Source of the DNA: an uncultured beta proteobacterium
Lineage (GTDB): Bacteria > Pseudomonadota > Gammaproteobacteria > Burkholderiales > Burkholderiaceae_C
Direction: 5' to 3'
DNA length: 35,748 nt
NCBI GenBank assembly: GCA_903909815.1
Contig: CAIVXG010000236.1
Location: 1-35,748, forward strand
Every line of letters starts with the position of its first letter. Position 1 is the stretch's first letter. Shown here piece by piece: positions 31,437 to 35,748 of this stretch. The translations under genes and the position numbers were made by a program. The notes below the pieces were generated by a model. That model had not been told where the DNA came from, did not search any database, and saw nothing but the letters and a program-made list of their open reading frames with translations.

Positions 31437-32054
31437 ATGTCTGAATTTTTCAAGCAAGTCGAAGTCCTGCGCTGGGACGACCACCGTTATTACCATCAAA
31501 GCCGCATCAACCAGACGCTGCATCTGATCAGCGCGGTCAGTTTTCTGGTGGCCTATGGCCTGCTATTCATTGATCCGGCAGCAGCCGGCATCGTGGGCTG
31601 GCTCGTTGGCATGGTGGCGCGCCAGTCAGGGCACATCTTTTTCGAGCCGCGTACCTATGACCACGTGAATCAGGCGAGCGACGAATACAAGGAGTCGATC
31701 AAGGCGGGCTACAACATGCGTCGCAAGGCGATCCTGATCGGCATCTGGCTTGCGCTGCCGGTGTTGCTGTTCGTGAGCACGCGCCTGCTGGGCCTGATGG
31801 CGCCAAGCCCCGGCATCGAAGGCTTTGTGCACGATACCGGTCTGATGTGGCTGGCCCTGGGCGTTGGCGGTGTCGCGCTGCGCACCGTGCACCTGTCCAT
31901 GCTGCGTGGCCCGCTGTGTGGTCTGGCATGGGCCTACAAAATCCTGTCCGATCCGTTTCATAACGTCGACATCTACTGGCGCTCGCCGTTGGCATTGCTG
32001 CGCGGGCAGAGACTGGACCCGATGGAGTCTTCGGCGCACCAGGGCAGGGTCTAG
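31437..32054 (+). CDS. Mpo1/DUF962-like membrane protein, paralogue B
   Basis: A 205-residue paralogue of the protein at 20093-20701, collinear over nearly its full length (MSEFFKQ, RWDDHRYYH, SRINQTLHLISAVSFL, ARQSGHIFFEPRTYD, SDPFHNVDIYWRSPLALLRG). The H20-x4-N25-x3-H29 and GH-x3-E motifs of the Mpo1 family are kept, while H21 of paralogue A is Gln here, showing which His matters. About four membrane segments. AGGGAGA lies 6 bp before ATG 31437; the ATG at 31431 is too close. It heads a group with a Cys-cluster protein and a hydrolase. Role in oxidation of hydroxy fatty acids freed during lipid turnover is inference. Confidence 0.85.
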   Translation: MSEFFKQVEVLRWDDHRYYHQSRINQTLHLISAVSFLVAYGLLFIDPAAAGIVGWLVGMVARQSGHIFFEPRTYDHVNQASDEYKESIKAGYNMRRKAILIGIWLALPVLLFVSTRLLGLMAPSPGIEGFVHDTGLMWLALGVGGVALRTVHLSMLRGPLCGLAWAYKILSDPFHNVDIYWRSPLALLRGQRLDPMESSAHQGRV

Positions 32055-32127
32055 CGTGCAAGCACTCGGGCCTGAGTCCGGCGCTTGCCGTGCCGACCAT
32101 TCGTTTGCCACTGCAGGGAGAACTTTG

Positions 32128-32607
32128 TTGCGCGAGTATTTTGTCAAATGGGTGTCAAGCGCCTACGTCGCTGGCCTATATCTCATTCTGCCGCTGATGC
32201 CGTTGCTGGCAAGCGTGGTGTTCCTGCGCAAGAAATACCTGCTTGACTACGTCGGCACCGTGAAAAAATCCCTGGTTCACATCCGCGCGCTGCGCGAGGG
32301 GCCGGTCAGGCACTACTTTGGCGACGTGATGGGAAACGTGAGTGCGGTTCCGGTTGAAATTCAGGGCTACTGCGCAAAATGTGGCAACTGCTGCATGGAC
32401 CGGCGTTGCCTGTTTCTGGAGCAGACCGCCAAAAACGAATTCGAGTGCGGTATCTATCACTCGCCTTTTCGTCGATTCTCCAACTGTGGTTCGTTTCCGC
32501 TCAATCAGCATGACATTGAACGCTACGCCTGCCCGAGCTACTTTGTGGCAGAGTTCGTGCCGATCCGGATAGTGAAGAACCTGGGTGAAATGCAGACGGC
32601 GAATTAG
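32128..32607 (+). CDS. membrane-anchored Cys-cluster protein, YkgJ/UPF0153-like
   Basis: About 159 residues. One hydrophobic helix near the N-terminus (AYVAGLYLILPLMPLLASVVFL) precedes a basic stretch. A cysteine-rich domain then follows: CAKCGNCCMDRRC, ECGIYHSPFRRFSNCGSFPL and YACPSYF. The CxxCGxCC pattern is that of YkgJ-type proteins, thought to hold an iron-sulfur or zinc cluster. TTG 32128 is chosen because GGGAG lies 7 bp upstream; GTG 32056 is an alternative that adds 24 residues. It lies 73 bp after the Mpo1-like gene B and 18 bp before the hydrolase, probably on one transcript. A redox partner role for the Mpo1-like enzyme is conceivable but unproven. Confidence 0.8.
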   Translation: MREYFVKWVSSAYVAGLYLILPLMPLLASVVFLRKKYLLDYVGTVKKSLVHIRALREGPVRHYFGDVMGNVSAVPVEIQGYCAKCGNCCMDRRCLFLEQTAKNEFECGIYHSPFRRFSNCGSFPLNQHDIERYACPSYFVAEFVPIRIVKNLGEMQTAN

Positions 32608-32625
32608 CTCACGCTGCGACACCCG

Positions 32626-33462
32626 ATGATCCCCACGGCAATTGGCGTTCTTGCGCTGACGGCGGCTACAGGCTACGCGGTGCTGTGTGCTCTGTTCTGG
32701 GCAGCGCAAGGACGGCTCATTTTCGGGCGAACAACCAACGTCAGACCGCTCGCACCAGGCCCTTTGGCTGACCAGCACGAGGTCAAGGCCTTATGGCTTG
32801 ACGTTGCCCCGGGTGTGCGCCTGGAGGGATGGGTGGCGCGGCCCCAGAACGGCCGCGCAGACAAGGTTCTGCTCTACTTTGGGGGACGCAACGAGCATGT
32901 CGGATGGGCTGGCGCGATGACCAGCTACCTGGGTCCCTGGTCGGTCTATGCGTTCAACTACCGGGGCTTTGGTGGGTCGGGGGGGAATCCGTGCGAGTTC
33001 GACGCCAAATCAGATGCGCTGCAGGTTCTGGATGAGGTCCGGCGACTGGAAGGCGACGCTGCGCTCGCCCCCGTCGTGATGGGGCGAAGCCTGGGAACGG
33101 CCATGGCGATCTGCGTCGCAGCTCAGCGCGAAATCACGCAACTGGTGCTGCTGTCACCGTTTGACAGTGTGCGGTCTTTGCTTCGCCAGCGCGCGCCATT
33201 GAACTCGGTGTGCTGGCTGCTCAATCAAAACTTCGACTGCATTGACGATGCACATCAGGTCAAGGCACCGACGGCCATTCTGCTGGCCGCCAAGGATCAG
33301 CGTGTGCCGCACAGCCACAGCGCGCGGCTGGCGTCTGCTTTAGGAAATCTGCAGCACATGAGTTGGGTCGCAGGCACCAATCACAAGACCCTGCCGAGGT
33401 TTGCGCAAACGCAGGCGCGAATTGCCGCCCTGTTGAATGGGACTGCATCCGAGCGAATGTGA
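32626..33462 (+). CDS. alpha/beta hydrolase (BEM46/ABHD13-like)
   Basis: A 278-residue hydrolase with an N-terminal hydrophobic anchor (about 3-26, TAIGVLALTAATGYAVLCALFW). FNYRGFGGSGG gives the strand-turn before the acid region. VVMGRSLGTAMAI contains the nucleophile in GRSLG. LLAAKDQRVP gives the catalytic Asp region, and AGTNHKTLP the terminal histidine. The family has lipases, esterases and lysophospholipases; the membrane anchor and the neighbouring lipid genes make a lipid ester substrate plausible, but this is inference. ATG 32626 has no strong ribosome site. Transcribed with the two genes before it. Confidence 0.87.
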   Translation: MIPTAIGVLALTAATGYAVLCALFWAAQGRLIFGRTTNVRPLAPGPLADQHEVKALWLDVAPGVRLEGWVARPQNGRADKVLLYFGGRNEHVGWAGAMTSYLGPWSVYAFNYRGFGGSGGNPCEFDAKSDALQVLDEVRRLEGDAALAPVVMGRSLGTAMAICVAAQREITQLVLLSPFDSVRSLLRQRAPLNSVCWLLNQNFDCIDDAHQVKAPTAILLAAKDQRVPHSHSARLASALGNLQHMSWVAGTNHKTLPRFAQTQARIAALLNGTASERM

Positions 33463-33577
33463 TGTTGCGTGCCACGGGCGCGAAAGTCCGTGAAGAAGTT
33501 CTACTGGCACTTGGCGTCAAGCAGCGGGATGGCGGTCACAAGGTCGCCCGCGCCAAACGCCCGATTCCGGCGCGGAC

Positions 33578-33608
33578 AAAAAGCTTGCCTGGCCGTCTGA
33601 ACAGGCAA
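33578..33608 (-). terminator. intrinsic terminator of ppk2-corA
   Basis: On the minus strand TTGCCTG (33608-33602) pairs with CAGGCAA (33591-33585) around a 10-base loop, followed by GC and a run of five T (33582-33578). It lies 16 bp after the corA stop. Confidence 0.7.
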
Positions 33609-33623
33609 CGGCCACGCTATGGC

Positions 33624-34658
33624 TTAGTCGCGTTGTTTGAAGAAGGAAAACCAGCCGGCGATCACCGTGAATATCGCCACGATCGTCAGAATGATCCAGA
33701 ACCCGTTGGGCTCTTGCGCCAGCGGGATGCCGCCGACGTTCATGCCGAGAAGACCGGCGATGATGTTGATGGGCAGGGCCACGACGGTGGCGATGGTCAG
33801 CAGGAACACACTGCGGTTGGTTTGCTCGGTGGTGTGGGCCACGATTTCTTCCTGCAGCAATTTCGTGCGTTCCTGTAGCGCGGCCAGATCATTGAGCACG
33901 GCGGAGAATTCTTCGGTGGCAGCGCGCAGTTCCTGCACATCGTCGTCTTCGAACCATTCGGGCGGACGGTTCAGCAGGCGAAACAGCGTGCCGGGTTCGG
34001 GTGCCAGCAGGCGGCGCAGGCGCACGAAGACGCGACGCAGCGCGCCCAATGTGCTGCGCTTGACGGCCATGCGGCCCGACAACAGGGTGTCTTCGATCGC
34101 GTCAACGCGCAGCGCCGCGTCGCGCTGGATGCGCTGCAAAACGTCGGCCTGGTCGCGCAGCAAATGCACCAGCAGTGCCATGGGCGACTCGAAGTGTTCT
34201 CCGTTCTTGACTGCCATGCGCAATCGGTCGACGCTGCGCAGCGCGTGCCGGCGCGCGCTCACGACGCAATTGCGTTGCACACACATGCTGAGCGTGGCAA
34301 TTTCAGAGACGTCGTAGGAGAAGTCGTAAGTGACGTCGTTCATCACCGCAATCAGGCTGTCGTCGGCGTGCTCCACCCGCATTGATCCCGACCCCTCGCC
34401 CAGGGTGTCAAAGTATTCTTCGGGCAGGGTCAGTCTGTCAGCCAGCCATTTTTGCGACTGCAGATTGCTCAGGTTGAAGTGCAGCCAGATGAAGTCCGGG
34501 CTGTCGGGCGCGCGCTCAGTCCGCAGCCACTCCAGTGCCGCTGCGCAATCCAGGCCGCAAGCCATGGCGCCGGGGGTGAAAAGGTAGCCGCAGATGAGGC
34601 CAGACGGATCCGAGCCGTAGGACGGACCCGTGGCCTGGGCGGGTGCGGTCGGGGTCAT
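33624..34658 (-). CDS. CorA-family divalent metal transporter
   Basis: A 344-residue CorA/ZntB-type channel. A large cytoplasmic N-terminal domain ends in a long helix (EEFSAVLNDLAALQERTKLLQEEIVAHTTEQTNR). Two membrane helices follow (VFLLTIATVVALPINIIAGLLGMNVGG and GFWIILTIVAIFTVIAGWF), with the GMN signature of the family between them. The terminal basic KQRD is typical. Mg2+, Zn2+ or Co2+ cannot be distinguished; PLAQEPNGF after GMN resembles ZntB-like members. The gene starts 4 bp after ppk2 ends, so they share a transcript; Mg2+ is the counter-ion of polyphosphate, a possible reason. Confidence 0.92.
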   Translation of the reverse strand: MTPTAPAQATGPSYGSDPSGLICGYLFTPGAMACGLDCAAALEWLRTERAPDSPDFIWLHFNLSNLQSQKWLADRLTLPEEYFDTLGEGSGSMRVEHADDSLIAVMNDVTYDFSYDVSEIATLSMCVQRNCVVSARRHALRSVDRLRMAVKNGEHFESPMALLVHLLRDQADVLQRIQRDAALRVDAIEDTLLSGRMAVKRSTLGALRRVFVRLRRLLAPEPGTLFRLLNRPPEWFEDDDVQELRAATEEFSAVLNDLAALQERTKLLQEEIVAHTTEQTNRSVFLLTIATVVALPINIIAGLLGMNVGGIPLAQEPNGFWIILTIVAIFTVIAGWFSFFKQRD

Positions 34659-34662
34659 GGCT

Positions 34663-35643
34663 TTAGCACACCGTGGGAACGATCATTTCCTTGGGAACAG
34701 GATTGCGCTCGTAGTCCGGGTGGTGCACGCGCTTGGGCAGCGTCACCGGCTCGTGCTCGATCTCGGCGTACGGAACCTGGGCCAACAGGTGATGAATGCA
34801 GTTCAGTCGGGCCTTCTTCTTGTCCACGGCCTCGATCACCCACCACGGCGCTTCGGGAATGTGGGTGCGTTCCAGCATGACTTCCTTGGCCTTGGTGTAG
34901 AGCTCCCACAGGCGGCGCGATTCCATGTCCATGGGGCTCAACTTCCATTGCTTGAGCGGGTCGTGGATGCGCATCATGAAGCGCAGGTGCTGCTCCTGGT
35001 CGGTGATGGAAAACCAGTATTTGATCAGGATGATGCCCGAGCGGGTGAGCATCTTCTCAAACTCGGGAACGGTGCGAAAGAACTCCTCGACATCGTCATC
35101 GCTGCAAAAACCCATGACCTTTTCCACGCCTGAACGGTTGTACCAGCTGCGGTCGAACAGCACGATCTCGCCGCCGGCCGGCAGGTGGGATATGTAGCGC
35201 TGGAAATACCACTGACTGCGTTCGCGCTCGCTCGGTGCCGGCAGCGCCGCCACGCGGCATACGCGCGGATTCAGGCGCTGCGTGATGCGTTTGATGACGC
35301 CTCCCTTGCCCGCCGCATCTCGACCTTCGAACAGCACCACCACCTTGAGCTTGTGCGCCACCACCCAGTCCTGCAGCTTGACCAGTTCCGCCTGCAGGCG
35401 AAACAGCTCCTTGAAATAGAAGCGCCGGTCCAGGTCGGCCTGGCTGCGGGTCTTGCTGGCGCCGTCAACGAGGTCGTCCAGGCGCTGGTCGTCGATCTCC
35501 ATCTCCAGCTCTTCGTCAAAGCTGTCCAGCATTTCGGCGTGTACCCGGCGCTCATAGTCCAGGCGATCTTCGGCTTGATTTGGGCTCATTTTTTGGATGG
35601 GTTTAAGGAACTGGACAGTGCCCAGTTCTCCCGTAGCGTTCAT
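34663..35643 (-). CDS. ppk2: polyphosphate kinase 2
   Basis: A 326-residue PPK2 of the single-domain class, which transfers phosphate between polyphosphate and nucleoside diphosphates, usually favouring nucleotide formation. Walker A is in VVLFEGRDAAGKGGVIKRI (about 101-119). DRSWYNRSGVEKVMGFC holds the lid and Walker B region, and KYWFSITDQEQHLRF follows. ATG 35643 is supported by an ATGA overlap with the stop of the gene upstream; ATG 35589 would be 18 residues shorter. The acidic N-terminal 60 residues are variable. No Pho box is visible in the bases available upstream. Confidence 0.95.
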   Translation of the reverse strand: MNATGELGTVQFLKPIQKMSPNQAEDRLDYERRVHAEMLDSFDEELEMEIDDQRLDDLVDGASKTRSQADLDRRFYFKELFRLQAELVKLQDWVVAHKLKVVVLFEGRDAAGKGGVIKRITQRLNPRVCRVAALPAPSERERSQWYFQRYISHLPAGGEIVLFDRSWYNRSGVEKVMGFCSDDDVEEFFRTVPEFEKMLTRSGIILIKYWFSITDQEQHLRFMMRIHDPLKQWKLSPMDMESRRLWELYTKAKEVMLERTHIPEAPWWVIEAVDKKKARLNCIHHLLAQVPYAEIEHEPVTLPKRVHHPDYERNPVPKEMIVPTVC

Positions 35644-35748
35644 GCTGCCATGCGCTCGGTATCAGGTGGCGGGTCATGGCGGCGGTATTTGCGCATGATT
35701 TTCGCGAGGTCAGGTGCAAAAGCGGGAACCGAGAAAAATACCGGGAGG
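35640..35748 (-). CDS. C-terminal end of an unidentified gene upstream of ppk2
   Basis: The frame is open from the window edge to TGA at 35642-35640, encoding 35 residues ending ERMAA. The stop overlaps the ppk2 ATG in the ATGA form, the same coupling used elsewhere in the window, so it is probably the tail of a real gene in the ppk2-corA operon. The fragment (FFSVPAFAPDLAKIMRKY) is too short to identify. Confidence 0.5.
   Translation of the reverse strand, partial: LPVFFSVPAFAPDLAKIMRKYRRHDPPPDTERMAA

Overview
The window looks like chromosomal DNA of a Gram-negative betaproteobacterium, most likely Burkholderiales and probably Comamonadaceae. This rests on high GC content, tightly overlapping ATGA/TGATG gene junctions, and protein flavour (PPK1, PPK2, CorA, TRAP and C-P lyase proteins of proteobacterial type). 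No rRNA, tRNA, phage, transposase or CRISPR array was seen. The genus is an inference.

Almost everything in the window fits one theme: life under phosphate starvation. Reading both strands, I find ten 18-bp sequences of PhoB-box form (7-bp half-site, 4-bp spacer, 7-bp half-site). Each is followed by exactly 10 bp and then a -10-like hexamer, and each lies upstream of a gene or operon in the correct orientation. They precede ppk1, an EAL-CBS-GGDEF gene, phnF, phnG, phnC, two paralogous Mpo1-like membrane proteins, a glycosyltransferase, ugd and a TRAP transporter operon. An eleventh, weaker one precedes a small zinc-ribbon gene.

Layout. 1-2.7 kb: OlsB-like ornithine-lipid acyltransferase (5' end missing), PlcP-like metallophosphoesterase and Agt-like glycosyltransferase, a set expected to replace phospholipids by P-free lipids. 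2.7-5.8 kb: ppk1, sixA and a convergent Ala/Lys/Pro-rich histone-like gene. 5.9-7.8 kb: c-di-GMP protein. 7.8-16.8 kb: C-P lyase locus, with phnGHIJKLM leftward followed by a hexapeptide acyltransferase, and phnF-DUF1045-phnN rightward. 16.9-19.65 kb: phosphonate ABC importer phnCDE. 19.7-20.7 kb: zinc-ribbon protein and Mpo1-like protein A. 20.7-23.3 kb: membrane-anchored class III aminotransferase and divergent phosphatidylserine decarboxylase. 23.3-27.3 kb: ugd-lplT and a second GT4 glycosyltransferase. 27.6-31.3 kb: TatT-DctP-DctQM TRAP transporter. 31.4-33.5 kb: Mpo1-like protein B, a Cys-cluster protein and an alpha/beta hydrolase. 33.6-35.75 kb: corA, ppk2 and the end of an unknown gene.

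How they may work together. Phosphonates are imported (PhnCDE) and cleaved (PhnG-N). Polyphosphate is made and used (PPK1, PPK2). Phospholipids are degraded (PlcP) and replaced by glycolipids, perhaps with UDP-glucuronate from Ugd, and by ornithine lipids. Lysophospholipid (LplT), fatty-acid (Mpo1-like) and possibly hydrophobic-ligand (TatT TRAP) handling accompany this. The least described parts are the Pho-boxed Mpo1-like pair, the Pho-boxed TatT-TRAP system, the Pho-boxed c-di-GMP protein, the face-to-face phnF/phnG promoters, and a covarying 61-bp hairpin repeat array behind phnM.
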